Source: Aliarcobacter butzleri
Lineage (GTDB): Bacteria > Campylobacterota > Campylobacteria > Campylobacterales > Arcobacteraceae
Reading direction: 5' to 3'
NCBI GenBank assembly: GCA_012522985.1
Contig: JAAYJJ010000093.1
Coordinates: 1 to 6,994 of the forward strand
DNA: 6,994 nucleotides
Part shown: piece by piece, positions 1-6,537 of the stretch
Numbering within the stretch: position 1 is the first letter of the stretch
Layout of the letters: every line of letters starts with the position of its first letter
Made by a program: the position numbers and the translations under genes
The notes under the pieces: model-generated
The model's input: the letters and a program-made list of their open reading frames with translations, nothing else
What the model was told of the DNA's origin: nothing
The model's database searches: none

Positions 1-1065
1 ACTTAAACCATCTACTAGTGAAGCTAGATATGTAATAGCAGCATTATCTGTAAAAGCTCCAAGTGTAATAGCACCTACAAAAGCCGCTATATTTGACATA
101 CTTGAGATTAGATCTTTTAGCCACCACTCTCGTTGTCCGCCTAGTATCACTAAAGCGCCTAAGAAAAATGTAACCAAAAGTCCCTCTCTTAACATCAATC
201 TATCTTGATATTGTTGATATGGATAAGTAACACCCAAAAATAGTAAAAATATATTCATAAATATCACAGGATAGTGCCCAAAAAATACAACTAAAAATAA
301 AAATATAAAATGAGTAAGTACTATAGAAAATGGTATCTCTTCTCGTTCTGATACAGATGTACGAATATTCATAGATGATAGTTCTTTATAAAAAAGCAAA
401 ATAATTAGATTTGTATTGATAAAAATAGCTATCATAGCTTTCCATCCAAATGTCATAAACATAAAGCTAGTACTCCAGTCCCAAGTATTTGCTACCATCA
501 AAATAGGGGGTGCAGCAAAGTTTGTCAAAGTTCCACCTATTGAGACATTGATAAATAAAGCTCCTAAGGTCATATATTTGAGTTTTTGTGAGATTCCTTG
601 AGAAAAAAGCTTATCAGATAGTATAAGTGCAGCTAGTGTCATAGCAGCAGGTTCTGTGATGATTGAGCCAAGAATTGGAACAATACACATAACAACAAAA
701 TAAAATCCAGTTGCACCTTTACGTGGTAAAGAGTTGGATAGTTTTTTGACTAAAAATATAACCGTTTGCAAAATAGGTCTAGTTGCAGCTATAACCATAA
801 TAACAAAGACGAACATAGTTTCTATATAACTTCTAGTATTCATATACTCTATAGTTTCGTTTTTACCTAAAAGAATAAACATAAACAAAACTAAAACCAT
901 AGCCCAGATACCAAAAACAACTTCAATTTCACCCAAAAGATGAAAAAGTCCAGAGTGTTTTTCACTTCTGTTTGCTAAATTTTCAAAATATTTAACAGAA
1001 AAAACATGCACAATAGCAAGTGCAAAGATAACCGCGGCAATGATTTGTAAGCTTGTTGGGGACAT
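1..1065 (-). CDS. Putative Na+/H+ antiporter family membrane protein (3' end beyond window)
   Basis: An open frame of 355 codons starts with ATG at 1063-1065 and is still open at base 1, so the C-terminus is missing. The start is supported by AAGGAG at 1070-1075, four bases upstream. The protein is almost entirely hydrophobic, with about ten membrane segments (for example residues 5-24, 47-67, 83-106, 121-149, 165-193, 205-227, 290-315, 325-350). Conserved-looking intramembrane motifs are SIITEPAAMTLAAL (134-147), GGTLTNFAAPPILMVA (178-193) and GAFTDNAAITYLASLVDG (336-353). I recognise this pattern as the family annotated as putative Na+/H+ antiporter (PF07399, formerly a DUF), found in Campylobacterota and chlamydiae. 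The family name is a prediction; ion specificity has not been read from this sequence. Expected role: cation/proton exchange at the inner membrane. Polar residues in helices (E138, N183, D341, N342) are candidates for the ion path. It has its own promoter-like element 57 bases upstream and is probably transcribed separately from the msbA operon. Confidence 0.78.
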   Translation of the reverse strand, partial: MSPTSLQIIAAVIFALAIVHVFSVKYFENLANRSEKHSGLFHLLGEIEVVFGIWAMVLVLFMFILLGKNETIEYMNTRSYIETMFVFVIMVIAATRPILQTVIFLVKKLSNSLPRKGATGFYFVVMCIVPILGSIITEPAAMTLAALILSDKLFSQGISQKLKYMTLGALFINVSIGGTLTNFAAPPILMVANTWDWSTSFMFMTFGWKAMIAIFINTNLIILLFYKELSSMNIRTSVSEREEIPFSIVLTHFIFLFLVVFFGHYPVIFMNIFLLFLGVTYPYQQYQDRLMLREGLLVTFFLGALVILGGQREWWLKDLISSMSNIAAFVGAITLGAFTDNAAITYLASLVDGLS

Positions 1066-1097
1066 AAAACTCCTTAGATTTTAGTGTGGTTTGATTT

Positions 1098-1116
1098 GGA
1101 TATTGTAAAAATATCC
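1098..1116 (-). repeat. Perfect inverted repeat at predicted 5' end of antiporter mRNA
   Basis: GGATATT (1098-1104) and AATATCC (1110-1116) form a perfect 7-bp stem around a 5-base loop. It begins six bases downstream of the predicted -10 box (1122-1127) in the direction of transcription, so the first transcribed base would fall at about 1115-1116. It is not a plausible terminator for msbA: no T-run follows it on the minus strand. It may be an operator for a dimeric repressor or a 5'-protecting hairpin in the mRNA; the sequence alone does not decide. Confidence 0.5.
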
Positions 1117-1121
1117 TATAT

Positions 1122-1130
1122 AGTATAGCA
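1122..1130 (-). promoter_or_regulatory. Extended -10 promoter of the antiporter gene
   Basis: On the minus strand TGCTATACT (1130-1122) matches the extended -10 form TGnTATAAT with one mismatch. It is preceded by a seven-base T-run (1131-1137) and further T-rich tracts, and there is no clear -35 box, which is the usual look of sigma-70 promoters in Campylobacterota. The predicted start at about 1115 would give a leader of about 50 bases before the ATG at 1065. Confidence 0.6.
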
Positions 1131-1161
1131 AAAAAATATTTAAAAAGTAAAAAATTAAAAT

Positions 1162-2868
1162 TTACAAAGAGGTTTGAAGTAACTTTTGATACTCTATAGA
1201 GTTATTTTGTAGCTCTTTACTACTACCAAAAGAGACTATTTCTCCATCTTTAAAAAGAGCTAAATAATCAGCAGTTTTTATGGTACTTAGTCTATGAGCT
1301 ATAACAAAAACTATTTTTTCTTTGCTAATAGTATCAATAACATCTGTTATAATTGATTCACTTTCATTATCAAGTGCTGAAGTTGCCTCATCAAATATAA
1401 TAATTTGAGGATTTTTATACAAAGCCCTTGCTATAGCTATTCTTTGTCTTTGTCCACCTGAGAGATTGGTACCAAACTCATCTAAGGTTGTATATATGCC
1501 ATCTTGTGTTTTGGATACAAAATCGTAAGCATAAGCTAGTTTTAAAGCTTCTATTACTCTATCTTCATCAAATTCACTCCCATAAGCTACATTGTTTGCT
1601 ATTGTATCGTTGAAAATATATATTCTTTGAGTTACTATAGCTATATGATCTCTTAGACTTTTGATATCATACTCTTTTATATTGGTATTATTAAACTTTA
1701 TTTCTCCGCTATATGGATCATAAAACCTTATAATAAGATTTACAAAAGAGCTTTTGCCACCACCACTATCACCTATTAGGGCTATTTTTTCACCCTTTTT
1801 TGCTATTAAGTTAATATTTTTAAGAGCTTCTTTATCGCCATATTTTAAAGATACATTTTCAAAGCTTATAGATTTTATATCTTCATCAAGCAAAAGAGTA
1901 CCATCTTTGATAGTATGTTTAATATCTAAGATCTCATTTACTCTTTCATTGGCTGCTACTGCATCTTGCATAGAGTTATAAAGTGAAGAGATCCTTTTGA
2001 TAGGGGTATAGAGCATAAATAAAGCCGTCATAAATGAAAAAAACGATCCCACGCTAAGCTCACCACTAATAACTTCTTGTCCACCTACAATAATAACAAC
2101 AGCTACAGCAATAGCTCCAAGTGTCTCCATAAGAGGAGAGGTTAATTCGTTGGTTCTTACACCTTTCATATTGATGTCAAAGAAGTTTTTATTTAGCTTA
2201 GAAAATTTATCAACTTCTAGTTTTTGAGTAGAGTTTGCTTTAATAATCTCTATATTGTTAAAAATCTCACTTAAATGAGACATAATATCAGCTATCTTTT
2301 CTTGTGATGAAAAAGAGAGTCTTTTCATCTTTTTTGCTAGAATAGAAAGAGGATAAGCAGCCAAAGGTAAGACTACAAGCCCATAAAAAGCTAGTTTGGG
2401 ACTTTGATATATCACAACTCCTACTAAAGCTATAATTGTTAGGGATTCTCTTATTAGTTCAGCAATATTATTGGATATTGCATTTTGGATACGGTTTATA
2501 TCATTTGTAATCCTACTTATCAAAACACCACCATGTTTGGAGTGAAAAAAAGATATATCCAAAGAGATAATATGAGCTAAAAGCTTATCTCTTACTATTC
2601 TTATGATATCTTGTCCTATATATGAGATATAATAAACTTGTATATACTTACCAAATCCTTTGGCAAAATAAAGAGCCACTACAAGCCAAGGTAGAAGATA
2701 GAGCATATCAAGATCTTTATTTATAAATATATCATCAAGTACTGGCTTAATAACATATGCTGTTCCACTAGTACCAAGAGCTACTAAAGTCATACCAATA
2801 AAGGCATAAATAAACTTTCTAATATAGTTTTTATAATAAGGTATATATTGTTTTAATAAATCTTTCAT
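1162..2868 (-). CDS. msbA: Lipid A export ABC transporter, permease/ATP-binding fusion (MsbA-like)
   Basis: This 568-residue half-transporter has one membrane domain (about six helices: roughly 18-42, 54-76, 140-162, 161-178, 248-268, 272-292) followed by one nucleotide-binding domain (about 333-565). Motifs are complete: Walker A GDSGGGKS (366-373), Q-loop Q414, signature LSGGQ (469-473), Walker B IIIFDE (489-494), D-loop SALD (497-500) and H-loop H525. Length and architecture fit the MsbA group of homodimeric exporters, which use ATP to flip lipid A-core from the inner to the outer leaflet of the inner membrane. Substrate is inferred: many related half-transporters look alike, but direct adjacency to murJ favours envelope lipid flipping. 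The ATG lies 12 bases after the murJ stop. I see no Shine-Dalgarno sequence in that gap, so translation probably depends on ribosomes finishing murJ. No truncation or missing catalytic residue is seen. Confidence 0.88.
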   Translation of the reverse strand: MKDLLKQYIPYYKNYIRKFIYAFIGMTLVALGTSGTAYVIKPVLDDIFINKDLDMLYLLPWLVVALYFAKGFGKYIQVYYISYIGQDIIRIVRDKLLAHIISLDISFFHSKHGGVLISRITNDINRIQNAISNNIAELIRESLTIIALVGVVIYQSPKLAFYGLVVLPLAAYPLSILAKKMKRLSFSSQEKIADIMSHLSEIFNNIEIIKANSTQKLEVDKFSKLNKNFFDINMKGVRTNELTSPLMETLGAIAVAVVIIVGGQEVISGELSVGSFFSFMTALFMLYTPIKRISSLYNSMQDAVAANERVNEILDIKHTIKDGTLLLDEDIKSISFENVSLKYGDKEALKNINLIAKKGEKIALIGDSGGGKSSFVNLIIRFYDPYSGEIKFNNTNIKEYDIKSLRDHIAIVTQRIYIFNDTIANNVAYGSEFDEDRVIEALKLAYAYDFVSKTQDGIYTTLDEFGTNLSGGQRQRIAIARALYKNPQIIIFDEATSALDNESESIITDVIDTISKEKIVFVIAHRLSTIKTADYLALFKDGEIVSFGSSKELQNNSIEYQKLLQTSL

Positions 2869-2880
2869 ATGGTATTTTAT

Positions 2881-4200
2881 CTAACTTTTGATTATTCTTT
2901 GCCAAAAAAGTTTTAATCCAAACTCTTTTAGTGTTAAATAGAGTAAAATAAAGCCACTTAGAGTTGATGCAAGAGCTAGTCCAAAGGCCTCAAAAGGGAC
3001 TATTAGCATAAGAGAAAATATAATATTAGCTACCAAAGATTTAGCCGAAATCTTAGCTGCAATTAGCTGTTTTTGATGAGAATATAACCATAAAGAAAAG
3101 ATTTTATTTAGCCCAAATGGAATAAGTCCTATAAGATAAGCTATCAATACAAGAGATGTATGGTGAGTATCATCGCTACTAAAAGCTCCTCTTTCAAATA
3201 AAAGCCATACTATTTGATAAGATAACGCTATACCAATTAAAGTTGAGATTCCAAGAAGTGCCAAAAGTATCCAAAATGATTTTTTAAGAAGTTTTAAAGC
3301 ACGATCTGTATTGTTTTTTTTGATTTCCTTAGCTATAGAAGGAAAGAGTGCTACAGATAAAGCTATAGCAAAAAGAGCCAAAGGAAGCTGAAACAGTCTA
3401 TTTGCATAGTATAAATAACTAATACTTCCACTAACTAAAAATGATGCCAACCAAGTATCAATAAAAGCTGATAATTGAGCAGTTGAAGAACCTATGGTAG
3501 AGTGAAAAAACTTACTATAAAACTCTTTTGTTTTATTATGTGTAAAGGTTTTTAGTTTTTTATATGAAAGGATTATATTTTTATGTTGTTGTCTTCTTTT
3601 TAGAGCTATGATATGAACAATAACTTGCAGCATCCCACCACATATAACACCATAACTTAAATAATAAACTATTTCATATTGATCTAAATCTTTTGCTAGA
3701 AGTAGGGCTACTATCATAGCTATATTTAACAAAGCTGTTGAAAAGGCTGTTGTTGCAAAGTGGTTTTTATACTGTAAAAGAGCTCCCATAAAAGTAACTA
3801 TAAAAATAAGAGGCAAATAATAAAAGTTAATAGCTACAAGAGGAGCTGCTAGATCTATAGTATCTTGATCAAATCCTATTGCTATAAGCTTGGTAATAAG
3901 TGATGCAAAAAGTGTTACAAAGATAGATAAAAGTAGTAAAAACCCTAAAAAGTTAATAAATATTATAGTAGAAAATCTAGCTTTTTTAGAAGCTCTTGCA
4001 TATGCTGGTATAAAAGCTTGAGTAAAAGCACCCTCAGCAAAAACAGTTCTAAAAAGATTGGGTAGTTTAAATGCCACAAAAAATATATCACTATATATAT
4101 TTGCTCCAAGAATAGATGCTGTTAGTAAATCTCTTATAAAGCCTAGTATTCTTGAAGTAAGTATTCCTATACTATTGGTAAAAAATGCTTTAATAATCAA
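2881..4200 (-). CDS. murJ: Lipid II flippase MurJ (MviN family)
   Basis: A 439-residue polytopic membrane protein of the MOP exporter superfamily that moves the peptidoglycan precursor lipid II across the inner membrane. The N-terminal signature is clear: SRILGFIRDLL (16-26), D38, FKLPNLFR (44-51) and FAEGAFTQAFIP (54-65), followed by YYANRLFQLP (264-273). Arginines R17, R23, R51 and R268 and D38 match positions known to matter in E. coli MurJ (R18, R24, R52, R270, D39); the E. coli R53 position is T52 here. The start codon is TTG at 4200-4198, overlapping the TGA of the nuclease gene (TTGA). An in-frame TAG two codons upstream excludes an earlier start, and the next methionine (M138) would delete the family signature, so TTG is very likely real. 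About 12 helices are present; E. coli MurJ has 14 in 511 residues, and the last two are absent. The msbA gene follows after 12 bases. Confidence 0.95.
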   Translation of the reverse strand: MIIKAFFTNSIGILTSRILGFIRDLLTASILGANIYSDIFFVAFKLPNLFRTVFAEGAFTQAFIPAYARASKKARFSTIIFINFLGFLLLLSIFVTLFASLITKLIAIGFDQDTIDLAAPLVAINFYYLPLIFIVTFMGALLQYKNHFATTAFSTALLNIAMIVALLLAKDLDQYEIVYYLSYGVICGGMLQVIVHIIALKRRQQHKNIILSYKKLKTFTHNKTKEFYSKFFHSTIGSSTAQLSAFIDTWLASFLVSGSISYLYYANRLFQLPLALFAIALSVALFPSIAKEIKKNNTDRALKLLKKSFWILLALLGISTLIGIALSYQIVWLLFERGAFSSDDTHHTSLVLIAYLIGLIPFGLNKIFSLWLYSHQKQLIAAKISAKSLVANIIFSLMLIVPFEAFGLALASTLSGFILLYLTLKEFGLKLFWQRIIKS

Positions 4201-5768
4201 TGGCTACCAACTATTTCATAATCATCTTTTGAATATAAGATAAGTTGAATATTACCTTGATAGTTTGAAAGATGAGCTTTTTTAATAATAATATCACTAT
4301 TTTGAGCTGGTAAGATATTTTTATTTTTTGCATATAATTTTATAGATTTATTATTGTATTGAAGTCTATTTTTTATAAATTTACCTTTTAAATTTGTTAT
4401 TATCTCATTTTGAATATTGTAATCATCTAAATTAACACTATTTACATCTAAAAATAGATGCTTATAGTTGATATTTTCATCGATAAGTTTTAAGTTTTCT
4501 ATTTTATTTATCTGTTTTTGTCCATAAAAAAGAGATATTTTACTAACTATTAAATCATAAGCTTTTCCAAGTTCAAGCTCTTTTGCTTCATTGTAAATAA
4601 AAATAGATCTTCCATCTTTTTGTTTGATAATAGCACTATTGGCTGTTTTATATATAACTATAACATTTTGTAACTCTAGAGGAGTTGTAATCTCCTCTAG
4701 TTCATAAAGAGAGGAGATTTTTGTTAAGTCAAGCTCTTTTGAAAAACTTTGGGTATTTGATATATCTGTACTAAATCTAGCAAAAATAGGTAAATGATCT
4801 GAATATCCTCTTTTTTTGTGATATCCTTTTTTATCAATTTGCCATCTTTGTATATAGTTTTTTTTGTATAGATAAGGTGGGGCAAAAACCTCAAAAGAGT
4901 TATTTATATACTCTATATTTTTTCCATCAAATAAGTTTGTAGAAACTATGATAGAATCAGGAGTTTCATTTGACCCTTGAAATTTATAACTAAATCTTTT
5001 GTATGATGATAGATCTAACCAAAGATTGTAATGAACTCTATTTTTACAATCAAAATAATTTTCTTTTGTTATAAAGTTGGAGTTAATTGTAGTTTTTAAT
5101 ATATCATTGATAGCTGTTATACCATTGGTATCATTTAGCTTTCTATTATATTTAAATGTTTCAAATTCATTATAGTTTGAGTTAAAATCACCAAGTATGA
5201 TATATTCTTCATTACATTTAAGCTCTTTTATCCTTTGATAAAGTGCTTTTGCATAAGGTATTCTTGAGCTTTCTGCTGCACTTTTGGATCTCCAGTGGTT
5301 TACAAAAATTTTTATTATTTTATCTTCTATTTTAATATCTACTTCAAGAATAGGTCTTGAGTGGTTGTTATTTGGATCTACTTCTAGTGGAGTAAATTTA
5401 ACTATTTTGTATTTTGAAATCAAGCCTATACCAATAGCTGATTGTGGATTTTTGATAAAAGCACTATATTTATACTCTGGTAAGTATTTTAACAGTAGAT
5501 CTAAAGCTTGTTGTGATTCTATTTCTTGAAGTCCTACTATATCAGCATTTAGATCTTTAAGTACTGTAGATGTATTTTGTAGTTTTATACTAAGTGTATC
5601 TTCGTTCCAGTTTGTTTTGTTTGGGATATATTCATCATACTCTGTTTTATCATAGTTTAAATCAAAAAGATTCTCTACATTGTATGATGCTATCTTAAAA
5701 TCAACTGCAAAAAGAGATGTTAATAAAATAAAATAAATTATAAAAAATTTAGTTAAAAATCTATCCAT
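4197..5768 (-). CDS. Exported endonuclease/exonuclease/phosphatase-family protein with C-terminal OB-like region
   Basis: A 523-residue protein. Residues 1-21 form a signal peptide: charged R3 and K7, a hydrophobic stretch 8-20, likely cleavage after A21. Residues about 24-332 are the EEP (DNase I/exonuclease III-like) fold with the expected metal and catalytic motifs: NVENLFD (30-36), QEIE with E82, NHWRSK (157-162), GDFN (193-196), PDSIIVS with D271, and SDHLPI (323-328). These predict a Mg-dependent phosphodiesterase, most likely a nuclease acting in the periplasm or outside the cell; the substrate could also be a phosphate ester. Residues about 366-430 and 436-520 look like two beta-rich OB-fold-type modules, an arrangement reminiscent of secreted nucleases that carry nucleic-acid-binding OB domains. 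ATG at 5766-5768 lies 18 bases after ybeY with only a weak GGAT upstream. Its TGA overlaps the TTG of murJ by 4 bases, so the two are probably coupled. An unusual double hairpin lies in the interdomain linker. Confidence 0.85.
   Translation of the reverse strand: MDRFLTKFFIIYFILLTSLFAVDFKIASYNVENLFDLNYDKTEYDEYIPNKTNWNEDTLSIKLQNTSTVLKDLNADIVGLQEIESQQALDLLLKYLPEYKYSAFIKNPQSAIGIGLISKYKIVKFTPLEVDPNNNHSRPILEVDIKIEDKIIKIFVNHWRSKSAAESSRIPYAKALYQRIKELKCNEEYIILGDFNSNYNEFETFKYNRKLNDTNGITAINDILKTTINSNFITKENYFDCKNRVHYNLWLDLSSYKRFSYKFQGSNETPDSIIVSTNLFDGKNIEYINNSFEVFAPPYLYKKNYIQRWQIDKKGYHKKRGYSDHLPIFARFSTDISNTQSFSKELDLTKISSLYELEEITTPLELQNVIVIYKTANSAIIKQKDGRSIFIYNEAKELELGKAYDLIVSKISLFYGQKQINKIENLKLIDENINYKHLFLDVNSVNLDDYNIQNEIITNLKGKFIKNRLQYNNKSIKLYAKNKNILPAQNSDIIIKKAHLSNYQGNIQLILYSKDDYEIVGSH
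4676..4719 (-). repeat. Two overlapping, mutually exclusive perfect inverted repeats inside the nuclease gene
   Basis: CTAGAGGAG (4676-4684) is the perfect 9-base inverse of CTCCTCTAG (4692-4700), loop 7. AATCTCCTCT (4689-4698) is also the perfect 10-base inverse of AGAGGAGATT (4710-4719), spacer 11. The central strand can pair with either side, giving two alternative hairpins in the mRNA. In frame it encodes about residues 351-365 (ISSLYELEEITTPLE), the linker between the nuclease domain and the OB-like region. The pairing is seen directly; any regulatory role is inference. Confidence 0.65.
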
Positions 5769-5786
5769 ATATTAAAATCCAAAATA

Positions 5787-6209
5787 TTATATATTTCTTA
5801 TTATAAGGCTTGAAGGAAGCTTGTATTTGTTTATAAACTCTTCTTCTTTTGATCTATGCTCACCACTATCAACTTCATGATCATATCCAAGAAGATGTAA
5901 AAGTCCATGAAGATATAAAAGTGTAAATTCATCATCTAAACTATGATTGTACTCTTTTGCTTTTTTTTGTACATAATCTACACTTATTATAACAGTTCCA
6001 AGAGGTGCATAAGGAGTATCCTCAAGTGGAAAACTTAAGACATCTGTTGGTTTATTGATGTTTCGATACTCTTTATTTATCTTTTGGATAAAGTTGTTAT
6101 TTGTTATGATTAACTCTATCTCTTTTTGTGTAAGATCTTTAGTTATTTGTTCGGCTATAGTGTAATCAAACTCTATATCTGTATGATTGTCTATTTCTAT
6201 ATTACTCAT
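5787..6209 (-). CDS. ybeY: Endoribonuclease YbeY (rRNA maturation factor)
   Basis: A 140-residue protein with the full UPF0054/YbeY signature. The zinc-binding motif HGLLHLLGYDH spans residues 101-111 with H101, H105 and H111; R49 and the following PTDVLSFP (54-61) are also family hallmarks, as is LGTVIIS (70-76). YbeY is a single-strand-specific metallo-endoribonuclease involved in 16S rRNA 3'-end maturation and late-stage ribosome quality control in the cytoplasm. The start is placed at ATG 6207-6209 because the family normally begins just before this point. The frame remains open 26 codons further upstream (to 6287), but that extension lies entirely inside the preceding gene and resembles no YbeY. 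The chosen ATG overlaps the end of the preceding gene by 8 bases, a typical coupled start. The nuclease gene follows after 18 bases. Confidence 0.95.
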   Translation of the reverse strand: MSNIEIDNHTDIEFDYTIAEQITKDLTQKEIELIITNNNFIQKINKEYRNINKPTDVLSFPLEDTPYAPLGTVIISVDYVQKKAKEYNHSLDDEFTLLYLHGLLHLLGYDHEVDSGEHRSKEEEFINKYKLPSSLIIRNI

Positions 6210-6477
6210 TGCAACTATCAATTTTGAGTTTTTTAAGAACTTTGTCGCAAAACTCACCAGCATCTCTATTGGAATCACTTGTATCAAATTCTATAGAAAA
6301 ATTACCAGCAACAGGACTTATTGCTCTTCTTGTTACGCAAGGAAACATATTTGTCTCTTTTTCTATCTTTGAGATTGCTTTTTCTATCTCTTTTTTAAAC
6401 TCTTTATTGTCATAATCAATAACAAGCCTCATATACATCTCTTCCATTTGTACCCTAGCACACCTATTTCTTAGCAT
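6202..6477 (-). CDS. Small uncharacterised protein, first gene of the ybeY-murJ-msbA run
   Basis: I do not recognise this protein. From ATG 6475-6477 it has 91 residues; from an in-frame ATG at 6430-6432 it has 76. The sequence from RLVIDY onward reads as beta-strand (RLVIDY), charged helix (EFKKEIEKAISKIEKE), strand (GNFSIEF), helix (AGEFCDKVLKKLK): a small soluble mixed alpha/beta fold with no signal peptide or membrane segment. There are three cysteines in the shorter form (C32, C62, C74), without a CxxC pair. The longer start has AAGGGAAG at 6482-6489 and lies about 28 bases from the predicted transcription start. The shorter start has GGAAGAG at 6439-6445, six bases upstream, and the 15 extra codons contain two AGG codons, which are uncommon in neighbouring genes, so the shorter form is a real alternative. 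Its last bases overlap the ybeY start by 8, suggesting coupled synthesis. Coding status is supported by this coupling, the promoter and ribosome-binding sites. Confidence 0.72.
   Translation of the reverse strand: MLRNRCARVQMEEMYMRLVIDYDNKEFKKEIEKAISKIEKETNMFPCVTRRAISPVAGNFSIEFDTSDSNRDAGEFCDKVLKKLKIDSCNE
6439..6445 (-). promoter_or_regulatory. Alternative ribosome binding site for the small protein
   Basis: GGAAGAG on the minus strand sits six bases before the in-frame ATG at 6432-6430. It competes with AAGGGAAG (6482-6489), which sits four bases before the ATG at 6477. These two sites decide between a 76- and a 91-residue product, and both could be used. Confidence 0.4.
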
Positions 6478-6511
6478 TTATCTTCCCTTTTGATATTGTT
6501 GTAATGATAAC

Positions 6512-6520
6512 ATTATAGCA
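6512..6520 (-). promoter_or_regulatory. Extended -10 promoter of the ybeY-murJ-msbA operon
   Basis: TGCTATAAT (6520-6512 on the minus strand) is a perfect extended -10 element, preceded by A/T-rich sequence; there is no convincing -35 box at the usual distance. It lies in the 60-base gap after the radA stop. The predicted transcription start is near 6505, about 28 bases before the first ATG at 6477. The box sits inside an imperfect inverted repeat (6508-6532: TAAC-ATTAT / ATAAT-GTTA with four unpaired T). It probably drives the small-protein gene, ybeY, the nuclease, murJ and msbA. Confidence 0.7.
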
Positions 6521-6537
6521 TAATTTTTGTTAATATC

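Noticed and set aside
264..300. Possible break in the antiporter frame because no complete gene was apparent at the left edge
   Set aside because: Translating base by base, including the T-run near 391-396, gives one uninterrupted frame from 1065 to 1; it only lacks a stop because the window ends.
416..601. Plus-strand open frame of 61 codons
   Set aside because: It is antisense to conserved membrane segments of the antiporter, has no ribosome binding site and resembles nothing known.
1066..1161. Terminator after msbA
   Set aside because: The only good hairpin (1098-1116) is not followed by a T-run on the minus strand; the T-rich tract lies before it and fits the promoter instead.
1754..1981. 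Plus-strand open frame of 75 codons opposite the ATP-binding domain of msbA
   Set aside because: It is the complement of the Walker A region and following conserved codons; its proline/serine-rich content is a by-product of that.
3378..3411. MurJ has N267 and Q271 where E. coli has D269 and E273
   Set aside because: The NRxxQLP form, as I recall it, is common among MurJ homologues outside Gammaproteobacteria, so it is not evidence of inactivation.
6210..6287. N-terminal extension of 26 residues in the ybeY frame
   Set aside because: It lies wholly within the preceding gene in another frame, is not YbeY-like, and the ATG at 6209 gives the family's usual N-terminus and length.
6187..6415. Two plus-strand open frames of 61 and 68 codons opposite ybeY and the small gene
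   Set aside because: They mirror the coding strand and overlap each other; there is no promoter or ribosome binding site for them, and the minus-strand genes have both.
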